From CAZVFX01 sp964626565 (GTDB taxonomy: Bacteria > Myxococcota_A > UBA9042 > CAIXZC01), in NCBI GenBank assembly GCA_964626565.1, contig CAZVFX010000075.1, forward strand, positions 1 to 34,623: DNA of 34,623 bases, in the 5' to 3' direction. Positions 19,333 through 27,060 of this stretch are shown one piece after another. The notes under the pieces were generated by a model, which searched no databases, had not been told where the DNA came from, and was given only the letters and a program-made list of their open reading frames with translations. A program made the position numbers and the translations under genes. Each line of letters opens with the position of its first letter. Position 1 is the stretch's first letter.

Positions 19333-19362
19333 TTGACAACCGCTGATCGGGTAGCGTATGTA
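19333..19362 (+). promoter_or_regulatory. Candidate promoter for rocD
   Basis: A perfect TTGACA (19333-19338) followed after 18 bp by TATGTA (19357-19362, 3 of 6), upstream of the ATG at 19385. The -10 is weak and the leader would be very short. Confidence 0.3.
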
Positions 19363-19384
19363 GGTGGAATTGAGAGGTGACGAA

Positions 19385-20587
19385 ATGAAATCGGCCGAGC
19401 ACATAAAGAGAGAGTCCGACTTTTCAGCACACAACTATCATCCGATCCGGGTCGTTATCGAGCGTGGCGAGGGGGTGTGGGTGTGGGATGCCGATGGGAA
19501 GAAGTACGTTGACATGCTTTCGGCTTACAGCGCGTTGAACCAGGGGCATCGGCATCCGCGGATCATTGCCGCGGCCGAGGCGCAAATGGCGCGCTGCACG
19601 TTAACTTCACGGGCCTTCTACAACGACAAGTTGGGTGCGTTTTGCGAGCAGGTCGCAGGCATGTGTGGAATGGAGATGGTGTTGCCCATGAACACCGGTG
19701 CGGAGGCGGTGGAAACCGCGCTCAAGACGGCCCGGCGGTGGGCCTACCAGGTGAAAGGGGTGGCCGCAGATGGGGCGGAGATAATCGTCTGTGAGGACAA
19801 CTTCCACGGCCGTACCACCACCATCGTTTCCTTTTCCACCGATGAGGGCACCACGCGAGGCTTTGGTCCCCTCACTCCCGGCTTCAAGACGGTCCCCTAT
19901 TCCGACCTGGAAGCGTTAGCCGCGGCGATAACAGAAAATACGGCCGCGGTTCTGTTCGAGCCGATCCAGGGGGAAGCGGGAGTGATCATCCCGGACGAAG
20001 GCTATTTGCGAGGGATCAGGCGGCTCTGCGACGAACACAACGTGTTGATGATAGCTGATGAGATTCAGACTGGGCTGGGCCGCACCGGCAAGCTCTTCGC
20101 GTGCGACCACGAGGAAGTGGTTCCGGACATCTACATTCTGGGCAAGGCTCTTGGGGGCGGCGTCCTGCCCGTCTCTGCGGTGGTCTCATCTGCAGCCATA
20201 CTCGGCGTTTTTGACCCGGGCAGTCACGGCTCGACCTTTGGCGGCAATCCGCTGGCGTGCGCCGTGGCCATGGAGGCCCTTGATGTCATTACGGACGAGA
20301 ACCTGGTGTCTCGTTCAGCGGCAATGGGAGAGCTGTTCGTTCGCCAACTGGAACCGCTGGTCGGTAACGGCGTGGTGGCCGAAGTGCGCGGAAGAGGTCT
20401 TCTCATTGCGGTACAGATTGCGGAGCAGGCGGGCAAGGCCCGGGCGTACACTGAACGGCTGATGGAGGCCGGGGTCCTGGCCAAGGAGACCCATGAAACC
20501 ACGGTGCGATTTGCACCGCCACTGGTGATCAGCGAGCAGGAAGCTCAGTGGGCGCTGGACAAGATAGTCGGTGTGTTTACTCCCTGA
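19385..20587 (+). CDS. rocD: Ornithine aminotransferase
   Basis: A 400-residue PLP-dependent enzyme (class III aminotransferase). It transfers the delta-amino group of ornithine to 2-oxoglutarate, giving glutamate semialdehyde, which leads to proline or glutamate. Features typical of ornithine aminotransferase are HNYHPIRVVIERGEG near residue 16, YSALNQGHRHPRI near 48, MNTGAEAVETALK near 103, and EPIQGEAGV. ADEIQTGLGRTG carries the PLP-binding Asp, and ILGKALGGG holds the Schiff-base lysine (Lys254). The length matches the family. The ATG at 19385 is preferred to an in-frame GTG at 19364, because GAGAGG lies about seven bases upstream. It stands alone between convergent and divergent neighbours with no arginine or proline pathway genes beside it. 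Confidence 0.93.
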   Translation: MKSAEHIKRESDFSAHNYHPIRVVIERGEGVWVWDADGKKYVDMLSAYSALNQGHRHPRIIAAAEAQMARCTLTSRAFYNDKLGAFCEQVAGMCGMEMVLPMNTGAEAVETALKTARRWAYQVKGVAADGAEIIVCEDNFHGRTTTIVSFSTDEGTTRGFGPLTPGFKTVPYSDLEALAAAITENTAAVLFEPIQGEAGVIIPDEGYLRGIRRLCDEHNVLMIADEIQTGLGRTGKLFACDHEEVVPDIYILGKALGGGVLPVSAVVSSAAILGVFDPGSHGSTFGGNPLACAVAMEALDVITDENLVSRSAAMGELFVRQLEPLVGNGVVAEVRGRGLLIAVQIAEQAGKARAYTERLMEAGVLAKETHETTVRFAPPLVISEQEAQWALDKIVGVFTP

Positions 20588-20609
20588 AGCGCGGCCGTTC
20601 CGGGAATAT

Positions 20610-23066
20610 CTAAAAGAACTCTATGGCGTCGACAAGCGCGACACTCGTGTAGATCATGTCACCGATGTCTGTCACGGTGATGCTCACCGTAATCGGCTTC
20701 GACGCAAATCCCGGGGGCAGTGAGTACTCCAGTTCCTGCCAGGGTGTGGTCCAGACATCGCCCATGTCGAATTCGACATCGGCTTGCTCCAGCCCCACAT
20801 ACTTTGAGCCGCAGTTGAAACAGCTATCCGCGGGGCAGAGTTCGTCGATGGTCACGTTCAGGGCTTCCACCGTCTGGTTGCCGTTGTCCAGCAGCACCAC
20901 CAGGCTGTCCTGGAAGTCGCTTCCGCACCAGTCGATGAATTCCTCGGAGTAGAACTTCCATTGGAGCTTCAATTTGTCGACGCTGGCCGGCGGGCAGAAG
21001 GTCTTCTCGATCCAACCTACTTCCAGCTCTGATATGCCGTTGCCGACCACGGCCATGTACCAGCCGTCCGGGGCCACGGCCGCGCCCATGTTATGGTCAA
21101 CTTCTGCGTCACCTTCGAACGACCAGTTGTCGAGCGTGCCGTGCTCGAAGCTGTCCAGCCAGCACTCGTCCCCTTCGCAGGCGCAGCCGGCAACACACTT
21201 GCCGATATCGCTCTGGCAGGATGATCCGGCTCCACAGAGACCGCAGGAGCCTCCGCAGCCGTTGGATCCGCACTCTTTTCCCCAGCAGAAGGGCTGACAG
21301 ACTACGCATTCTCCGAGGAGGTTGCACTTCTGGTTGTCCGCACACCAGCCGCAGTAGGTTCCGCAACCGTCGGAGCCACACTCTTTGCCGGCGCAGTTGG
21401 GAACGCACTCTTCTTCGCAGGTGAAGTCAGGTGAGCAGAATGATCCCGGGCCGCAGGTTCCGCAGGTACCATCGCAGCCGTCGGGACCGCACTCCTTGCC
21501 GTCGCAGTCGACGACGCAGCAACCTGGTCCGCCGATGGGGACGTGATCACATTTGTTGCCAATGCACGAATCGGATGTGCACGCATCTCCGTCGTCGCAC
21601 TGCCAGTCCACGGTACAGCAGAACGGCGGCGGGGTCTGATTGTGGACGCAGCCTTCGTCCGGATGGCAGTAGTCCTCGGTGCATGGGTCGTCATCGCTGC
21701 ACTGAACTGTCGAGTAGTTGCACTTATTGCCGATACAGGATTCGATAGTGCACATGTCGCCGTCATCGCAGTCGCTGATCTGAAGGCAGCAGTCCGGCTC
21801 AAGTTCGAACACGCATCCGATGGCGGGAACACATTCGTCGGTCGTGCAAAGATTGCCGTCGGTGCAGTTCACCGGCGAATGGGCGCAGTTGTTGTTTTCG
21901 CACCAATCGAGGGTACACAGGTCGGAGTCGTTGCAGTCGCCATCTTTGTGGCAGCAACCCGGGATCGTGGGAAAGACGCATCCGGCAACCGGGTCGCACC
22001 CGTCTGCAGTACAGATATCGCCGTCGTTGCACAAGGCCGCGCCGTGGTGGCATACCATGCCCAGGCAGAAGTCGGTGGTGCAGGCGTCGTCATCGACGCA
22101 ATCGGCGTCGACGTTGCAGCATTCGGCCACTGGTTCGAAGGTACAGCCCGTTGCCGGGTTGCAGGCGTCCGCGGTACACGGGTCGTCATCTGCACAAAAG
22201 GCGAGTTTGTGGTAGCAGAGCAGGTCCTTGCAAGAGTCGACGGTGCAGGCGTTCAGGTCGTCACACTCGGCCGCGGCCTGGCAGCAGCCGGGCAGCGTGG
22301 GGAAGATGCAGCCTGCCAGCGGATTGCATTTGTCCGCAGTGCACGGGTTTCCGTCGTCACAGTTCAGGGCGGATCCCCCGGCGCACAAGCCTTCGACGCA
22401 GTGGTCGCTTACTGTGCATGGGTTTCCGTCATCGCACGGCACGTCCGCGGCCAAGTGGGCGCAGGTCCCTGTATCCGGGTCGCAGATGTCGACGGTGCAG
22501 GGGTTCAAGTCTTCACAAGAGACAGCAAAGCCGGTGCAAATTCCTTCGACGCATTCGTCCAACTTGGTGCATTGATCGCTGTCGTCGCACGGTGTGCCGT
22601 CGGGTTCCAAATCCTGCACGCACCCACCTGCTTCCGGGTCGCAGTAGTAGAAGGCGCACGGGGTGGGCTCGTCGCACAGGAGCGCCGTGGCTTCCACGCA
22701 CTCGCCGCATCCCATTTCGTCAACTACGCAATAGAACTCACTGCAGGGTTCATTGCCGGTGCTTCCGCAGTCGGCATCCTGGGTGCAGTTGCAGACGTAC
22801 AAGTCTGTGGCTCCGTCGATCCAAACATCTGGTGGGGAGCCGCTGTCGTGATCGGTGGGAGCGATGTAGTCTCCGGGGTCCGTCCAGTCTGCGGAAACGT
22901 CCGGGTCGGTCACGCCCGGTCCATCGGGTTGTTCTCCAGCATCGCCGTAGGGGCCCCGCCACGGTAACTCGGGATCGGGAGGTCCTACCAGGCGAACGCC
23001 GGAGTCACTGCATCCCGCGACCAAAGCGGCCGTCAGTAGCCCGAATGCGGTCAACCTGCCTAGCAT
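20610..23066 (-). CDS. Cysteine-rich lipoprotein with CTDC repeats and anchor-L-like domain
   Basis: An 818-residue predicted surface lipoprotein. The ATG at 23066 has GGAGG seven bases upstream and starts the signal peptide MLGRLTAFGLLTAALVAGC (Cys19); the open frame further upstream lacks such a site. A Pro/Asp-rich acidic linker follows (about 20-85). About a dozen repeats of the form CDDGNPCTADxCxPxxGC (Dictyostelium CTDC type) come next. Then there are three CxGKECGxDGC...CGxC repeats (about 525-640). The last about 170 residues (SFEHGTLDNWSFEGD, then LKLQWKFYSEEFIDW) resemble the choice-of-anchor-L type jelly-roll seen on bacterial surface proteins. The cysteines are probably disulfide-bonded, and the repeats may bind calcium through the Asp residues, but neither is shown. 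Possible roles are adhesion or matrix; not proven. Confidence 0.8.
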   Translation of the reverse strand: MLGRLTAFGLLTAALVAGCSDSGVRLVGPPDPELPWRGPYGDAGEQPDGPGVTDPDVSADWTDPGDYIAPTDHDSGSPPDVWIDGATDLYVCNCTQDADCGSTGNEPCSEFYCVVDEMGCGECVEATALLCDEPTPCAFYYCDPEAGGCVQDLEPDGTPCDDSDQCTKLDECVEGICTGFAVSCEDLNPCTVDICDPDTGTCAHLAADVPCDDGNPCTVSDHCVEGLCAGGSALNCDDGNPCTADKCNPLAGCIFPTLPGCCQAAAECDDLNACTVDSCKDLLCYHKLAFCADDDPCTADACNPATGCTFEPVAECCNVDADCVDDDACTTDFCLGMVCHHGAALCNDGDICTADGCDPVAGCVFPTIPGCCHKDGDCNDSDLCTLDWCENNNCAHSPVNCTDGNLCTTDECVPAIGCVFELEPDCCLQISDCDDGDMCTIESCIGNKCNYSTVQCSDDDPCTEDYCHPDEGCVHNQTPPPFCCTVDWQCDDGDACTSDSCIGNKCDHVPIGGPGCCVVDCDGKECGPDGCDGTCGTCGPGSFCSPDFTCEEECVPNCAGKECGSDGCGTYCGWCADNQKCNLLGECVVCQPFCWGKECGSNGCGGSCGLCGAGSSCQSDIGKCVAGCACEGDECWLDSFEHGTLDNWSFEGDAEVDHNMGAAVAPDGWYMAVVGNGISELEVGWIEKTFCPPASVDKLKLQWKFYSEEFIDWCGSDFQDSLVVLLDNGNQTVEALNVTIDELCPADSCFNCGSKYVGLEQADVEFDMGDVWTTPWQELEYSLPPGFASKPITVSITVTDIGDMIYTSVALVDAIEFF
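21185..21515 (-). repeat. Coding repeats: three CxGKECGxDGC units
   Basis: Inside the 20610-23066 gene, the protein repeats a unit with GKECG.DGC..(T/S)CG.C three times at about 35-residue intervals. DNA identity between units is partial, so these are old duplications. Confidence 0.75.
21545..22600 (-). repeat. Coding repeats: CTDC (Dictyostelium-type) array
   Basis: Tandem units of CDDxxxCTxDxCxxxxGC within the 20610-23066 lipoprotein. Many adjacent pairs are joined by a CC dipeptide (GCCQ, ECCN, GCCH, DCCL, FCCT). The units are degenerate at DNA level. Confidence 0.8.
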
Positions 23067-23112
23067 GTCTTGCCCTCCGTTGTGTGCCTGAACTGGCCAG
23101 CAGTACTGGTTT

Positions 23113-23141
23113 ATGATACAGATATGTTGGTCGTGGCGCAA
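23113..23141 (-). promoter_or_regulatory. Candidate promoter for the CTDC lipoprotein gene
   Basis: On the minus strand: TTGCGC (23136-23141, 3 of 6), 17 bp, TATCAT (23113-23118, 5 of 6), 46 bp before the ATG. The plus-strand TATGAT at 23112-23117 overlaps it and could be the -10 of the divergent 23182 gene. Confidence 0.35.
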
Positions 23142-23181
23142 CGACGCTGGAGGTCACAGGCCGAGCGCGGCAGGAGGGGCG

Positions 23182-23820
23182 ATGCGAATCAACGGGATAG
23201 CGGCATTGATGGTATTGGTTCTGGCCCTGTCGTGCAGTCCTGCGATCACCCTGGCGCCCCCGGCGGAAAGCGGGGGGACGTCCTACGACGACGAATACCA
23301 GGCCTGGACCAGGACCGCGCGGTTGTACGAGAATTTCGAAACCCTCATGGTTATCCACGCGACGATCTTTTCCCCGCGGTTCGTCGACGCCTACCTGGGG
23401 GAATACCGGCGGGTATACGATCCGACTCCTGTTGAGTACGAGGCGCTCGCGGGCAGGCTGCGCCGTCGCTCTGCGTCCGGCGATTGTTTTTTTGTCGCCG
23501 CTTTCGCGGGCAACCGGGACTGGAACGACTTGTCGTTGAGTAATTCCATGTGGCGCATCTATCTGTCCACCAGTGACGGCCGCAAGCTCAAGTCAACATC
23601 GGTGGGTGAGATCAAGTCGGAAGACTCGGTCTATCAGCATTTCTTTCCCTATTTCGAGCGTTTCTACGAGGGGTATCTAGTCTGTTTTTCGTGCTCTGCC
23701 AAAGCTGGCGAAGAGGGCGGGGCCACGGGCCCCATCCTGCACGAAGGGCTGGATTGGTTCGAGATTCAGTTCAGGTCTCCGGTTGGAGCTGTTGATTTGC
23801 GGTGGAAACTGGGGGACTGA
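23182..23820 (+). CDS. Small lipoprotein of unknown function
   Basis: A 212-residue predicted lipoprotein. The ATG at 23182 follows AGGAGGGG and begins the signal peptide MRINGIAALMVLVLALSC (Cys18). The mature part starts with a Pro/Ser/Gly-rich spacer and an acidic YDDEYQAW segment. A helical section follows (ETLMVIHATIFSPRFVDAYLGEYRRVY), then a mainly beta section ending in GAVDLRWKLGD. No catalytic motif was seen and I do not recognise the family. It is transcribed away from the CTDC lipoprotein gene, with only 115 bp between the starts, so the two may share control. Its stop is 17 bp from that of the convergent PilZ gene. Confidence 0.8.
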   Translation: MRINGIAALMVLVLALSCSPAITLAPPAESGGTSYDDEYQAWTRTARLYENFETLMVIHATIFSPRFVDAYLGEYRRVYDPTPVEYEALAGRLRRRSASGDCFFVAAFAGNRDWNDLSLSNSMWRIYLSTSDGRKLKSTSVGEIKSEDSVYQHFFPYFERFYEGYLVCFSCSAKAGEEGGATGPILHEGLDWFEIQFRSPVGAVDLRWKLGD

Positions 23821-23837
23821 GGCTGCGGTCGGATGGG

Positions 23838-24233
23838 CTAGAAGCCCTCTTCGTAGAACGTTACTTCCTTGTCTTTGATGTAGTCGTTGATCTTCCTCAG
23901 AACATCAGGGTCCAGGTCGACAAACTGAACGCCGATTCCCGGCATCATGGCAGAGTCGGTATAGTCATCCCGATACCAACGGACGACCGCCTGCACTTCA
24001 ATGGGGTCGTTGAGGGTTGGGAAGGTGAACCGGATCTGCAGAGTATCGCCCGGGGCATGTCGCTTATCGGTGGAGATGAAGAGCCCGCCTTCCGAAATGT
24101 CCTTGATCAACCCGGTAAACGGAACGTTGTCGCCTTCGATGTCAGCTTCCAGGTCGTAGTCGAGTTCGGCACGGGGAGCAGTTCTTCTTTCGGCTCCGGT
24201 CTTCTGATTTATGTCGTCCCTGTCGTCAGTCAT
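23838..24233 (-). CDS. PilZ-domain protein
   Basis: A 131-residue cytosolic single-domain PilZ protein, of the kind common in Myxococcota (TIGR02266-like). The c-di-GMP binding motifs are present: RxxxR at Arg17-Arg21 (ERRTAPR) and DxSxxG at Asp45-Gly50 (DISEGG). The rest follows the domain pattern (GDTLQIRFTFP, AVVRWYR, PGIGVQFVDL). It probably binds c-di-GMP and relays that signal to motility, polysaccharide or surface functions. Some members of this group bind weakly or not at all. The ATG at 24233 has GGAGG upstream. A candidate promoter is close by, and the gene is divergent from the GH31 gene. Confidence 0.9.
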   Translation of the reverse strand: MTDDRDDINQKTGAERRTAPRAELDYDLEADIEGDNVPFTGLIKDISEGGLFISTDKRHAPGDTLQIRFTFPTLNDPIEVQAVVRWYRDDYTDSAMMPGIGVQFVDLDPDVLRKINDYIKDKEVTFYEEGF

Positions 24234-24271
24234 GTGTCCCCTCCGGATTCGGCGAACAAAGAACTTTGTCT

Positions 24272-24300
24272 AATATATGTGAGAATCGGTCGTGACACAA
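24272..24300 (-). promoter_or_regulatory. Candidate promoter for the PilZ gene
   Basis: On the minus strand: TTGTGT (24295-24300, 3 of 6), 17 bp, TATATT (24272-24277, 5 of 6), about 38 bp before the ATG. Confidence 0.35.
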
Positions 24301-24325
24301 GCCTAAAAAATGGGCCTGGGTGAAA

Positions 24326-24339
24326 GGCGTTGCAACGCC
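24326..24339. promoter_or_regulatory. Perfect 14-bp palindrome upstream of the GH31 gene
   Basis: GGCGTTGCAACGCC is a perfect inverted repeat, 84 bp before the GH31 start codon, in the divergent region between that gene and the PilZ gene. Its size and place fit an operator for a dimeric repressor, such as a sugar-responsive one, but no matching regulator gene is in view. It overlaps a weak -35-like TTGCAA. Confidence 0.35.
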
Positions 24340-24423
24340 GGAACGGGCTCGGTAATCTGTCCTGCGGGACTGGAGGCCATGAAGACTTCCGCCCGGAGCC
24401 GGTTTTCCGCATGGAGGAGTCGA

Positions 24424-27054
24424 ATGAAGCGACGGTTTTCACTGCTGGCCGTGTTGGCATCGGCGAGTTTGGTCTGTGCGTTGGCTGCCGGCCGGTGTGC
24501 GAGTGGACCCGAGGCTGACAAGGAGGTGCCCGATGTGACCGGCGCCGACGTCCCGGCCGGGGATCTAAAAGCGGACATTCCTGCGGCCGAAGTGCATGCC
24601 GATGCGCCGACGGAGGTTGCACCCGATGCCCGCGCTCCTGTTCCTGAATCCGTCGAGCTGGCCGACGAGGAGGGAAACGTCGTAACGGTGTCCCTCGACC
24701 CCCTCGGTATTGTGGCCACCAGGGGAGCTGAGGTGGTTTGGGACGGCAGCGACTCGCCACTGATGCTGGGGTTTGTAGAGACCTATTCAGACGACGTCCG
24801 TTACGACCCGGAGTTGCCCGCTGACGACGTGCAGTGGGTGACCCTCGAAAACGCGGTGGAATACCGGGAAGAGGACGACGGCGCCAGGATAGTCACATAT
24901 GAGCCTGTTCCCGGCCGGAAAGTTGAGTTGGCAATGAGATTGCCGGCCGATGGAATCGTCACCTTCACTTTCGGGCCCAGAGAGTGGAAGAACGAGGTAA
25001 ACGCGCGCATCCGCTATCGCTCAGCGGACGAAACCGAGAACTTCTACGGCCTGGGAGAGAACTTCGACCACGTTGCCAGGCGAGGCACGTTCAGGCACAT
25101 GTACCACATGGTGGATGAGGAGTCGGAGTCCTACTACAACGAGGCCCATTTCCCCATACCGCTGCTTGTCTCCACCAACGGTTCCGGGCTCTTTGTTGAG
25201 GAACGGCGACCGGGGGTCTTCGACGTTTGCAAAGAGGACCCGCATGTTGTGTCCGCTACTTTCTCCGCACCATCGCTGAAGTTCCATCTGCTGTTCGCCA
25301 AGACCCCGCTGGAGGTGCTTACGCGGTACGTTGAGATTACCGGCAAGCCCGCGGTTCCGCCCCAATGGGTGTTCGGCATCCTGCAATGGCGGAACGAGGT
25401 TTCCGGGCAGGCGATGGTTATGGACGACGCGGAGAAGATGCGGGAGTGGGACCTGCCGTGCTCCGGCATCTGGGTCGATCGCCCCTTCGCCACCGGGCAT
25501 GAGTCGTTCGTTTTTGACCCCGACAAGTATCCCGACTCAGCCCAGATGGTCCAGGACCTCAATGCGCTGGGATACCGGGTGGGTATCTGGTCCGCCCCCT
25601 ACCTGAGCGAAGATGTGCCGGAAGCCTACGAAACCGCGGTGGAAAACGGCTATTTCGTGGAAAGTGATGACATCTCCTTCAATCAGTTCGGCCAGTTGGT
25701 TGACTTTACCAACCCGGGCCTGGTGGAGCTGTGGCAATCGCTCATCGGCAACGCTACGAGCATCGGTATAGAGGGATTCAAACTCGATTACGGGGAAGAT
25801 GTACTAACCGGCGGTTTGCTCTGGGGCAAAGCATTCAAGGTCACAGCCAATTTCCACAATGGCGAAACCGAACAGACCATGCATCACTGGTACCACTACT
25901 TTTATCACAAGACCTACCAGGACACTTTGGAAGGAGACGGTTTTCTGCTTTCCCGGGCCGGCTGTTTCGGCGACCAGACGGTGACCACGGTTTGCTGGCC
26001 CGGGGACCTGGACTCGGATTTTCACTACCATCGCGAAGACGGCCACGTGGGAGGATTGCCCGCGGCGATCGCCGGAGGACTTTCGTTATCGGTAAGCGGG
26101 TATCCATTTTACGGCTCGGATACGGGTGGTTTCCGCCACAACCGACCCTCGGAAGAGGTGTTGCTCAGGTGGGTCCAGCAGACCTCTCTATCCACGGTTC
26201 TTCAATTCGGCGGCGGCGGCGATAACCACAATCCCTGGGATTTCAAGAAGTACGTTGAGCAGGTGGACGGAGAGGAGGTGATCTCCCACTACGACGAGGA
26301 GACTGTCGACATTTGGCGCCGTTACTCACGCCTGCACATCCGGCTGTTCCCCTACACCTACAGCTATGCTGTCAAGGCAGGGGAAACCGGCGTCCCGGTG
26401 CTAAGGCCGCTGGGGATGGTGCACCCGGAATTGAACCAGCACCCCGACTTTCAATACTTCTTCGGCGAGGCTCTCTGGGTGGCGCCGGTCAACCGAGGCG
26501 GCACCACTCTGGAAGTGATCATCCCGCCCGGCAAGTGGATCGGCTGGTTCGACCGGGAGCCACACAACGGGCCGGAAACGAAGCAGTTCGATGTGCCCCT
26601 CGACTCTCTCGTTCTACTGGTGCGCGAAGGTGCGATTATTCCAATGCTTAGAGAAACGGTTGACACCCTGGCGCCGGCCAGCCATCCGGAAGTCGACAGT
26701 TACGCCAACGATCCGGGGCGCTTGCACGTGCGGGTGTTCCCGGGGCCTGAAGTCTCAACTTTCACCACTGTGCTCGGTCCTGCCTTTTCCGTAACTCCGG
26801 AAGCCGGAGGTTTCAAGTTAGCGTGGGAGTCGGCGACGTCCCACTTCACTTCGGTTCAGTTCGAAATCGACCTGAAGAACCTGTCCGGCAGTCTGCCTAT
26901 TCCGCCTACCGTTTCAGCGCCGGGAGGAGACCTGGCCGAGGCCGCGTCGAAAGCCGCCCTGGAGGAGTGCCAGGACTGTTATTTCGTCGATGAGGAAGAG
27001 ATGTGGCTGTATGTGAGACCGGCCGGCGGCGACGGGGCCTTCAGCATCAAGTGA
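24424..27054 (+). CDS. Exported GH31-family alpha-glycosidase
   Basis: An 876-residue exported glycoside hydrolase of family GH31 (alpha-glucosidase, alpha-xylosidase and relatives). The ATG at 24424 is chosen over earlier in-frame ATGs because GGAGGAG is just upstream and the hydrophobic signal (MKRRFSLLAVLASASLVCAL) starts there. A cysteine follows (AAGRC), but Arg before it makes a lipobox doubtful. An acidic Asp/Ala/Val linker spans about 31-75. An N-terminal beta domain comes first, then the catalytic barrel. GFKLDYGEDV contains the likely nucleophile Asp455, and PAVPPQWVFGILQWR and GYPFYGSDTGGF are typical GH31 landmarks. A C-terminal beta region follows. The bond and sugar attacked cannot be told from the sequence. 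It ends 6 bp from the convergent Stig1-repeat gene. Confidence 0.9.
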   Translation: MKRRFSLLAVLASASLVCALAAGRCASGPEADKEVPDVTGADVPAGDLKADIPAAEVHADAPTEVAPDARAPVPESVELADEEGNVVTVSLDPLGIVATRGAEVVWDGSDSPLMLGFVETYSDDVRYDPELPADDVQWVTLENAVEYREEDDGARIVTYEPVPGRKVELAMRLPADGIVTFTFGPREWKNEVNARIRYRSADETENFYGLGENFDHVARRGTFRHMYHMVDEESESYYNEAHFPIPLLVSTNGSGLFVEERRPGVFDVCKEDPHVVSATFSAPSLKFHLLFAKTPLEVLTRYVEITGKPAVPPQWVFGILQWRNEVSGQAMVMDDAEKMREWDLPCSGIWVDRPFATGHESFVFDPDKYPDSAQMVQDLNALGYRVGIWSAPYLSEDVPEAYETAVENGYFVESDDISFNQFGQLVDFTNPGLVELWQSLIGNATSIGIEGFKLDYGEDVLTGGLLWGKAFKVTANFHNGETEQTMHHWYHYFYHKTYQDTLEGDGFLLSRAGCFGDQTVTTVCWPGDLDSDFHYHREDGHVGGLPAAIAGGLSLSVSGYPFYGSDTGGFRHNRPSEEVLLRWVQQTSLSTVLQFGGGGDNHNPWDFKKYVEQVDGEEVISHYDEETVDIWRRYSRLHIRLFPYTYSYAVKAGETGVPVLRPLGMVHPELNQHPDFQYFFGEALWVAPVNRGGTTLEVIIPPGKWIGWFDREPHNGPETKQFDVPLDSLVLLVREGAIIPMLRETVDTLAPASHPEVDSYANDPGRLHVRVFPGPEVSTFTTVLGPAFSVTPEAGGFKLAWESATSHFTSVQFEIDLKNLSGSLPIPPTVSAPGGDLAEAASKAALEECQDCYFVDEEEMWLYVRPAGGDGAFSIK

Positions 27055-27060
27055 CCGTGC

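Noticed and set aside
21543..22967. 474-codon plus-strand open frame
   Set aside because: Antisense to the CTDC repeats; its Val/Ala-rich periodic sequence mirrors the repeated cysteine codons.
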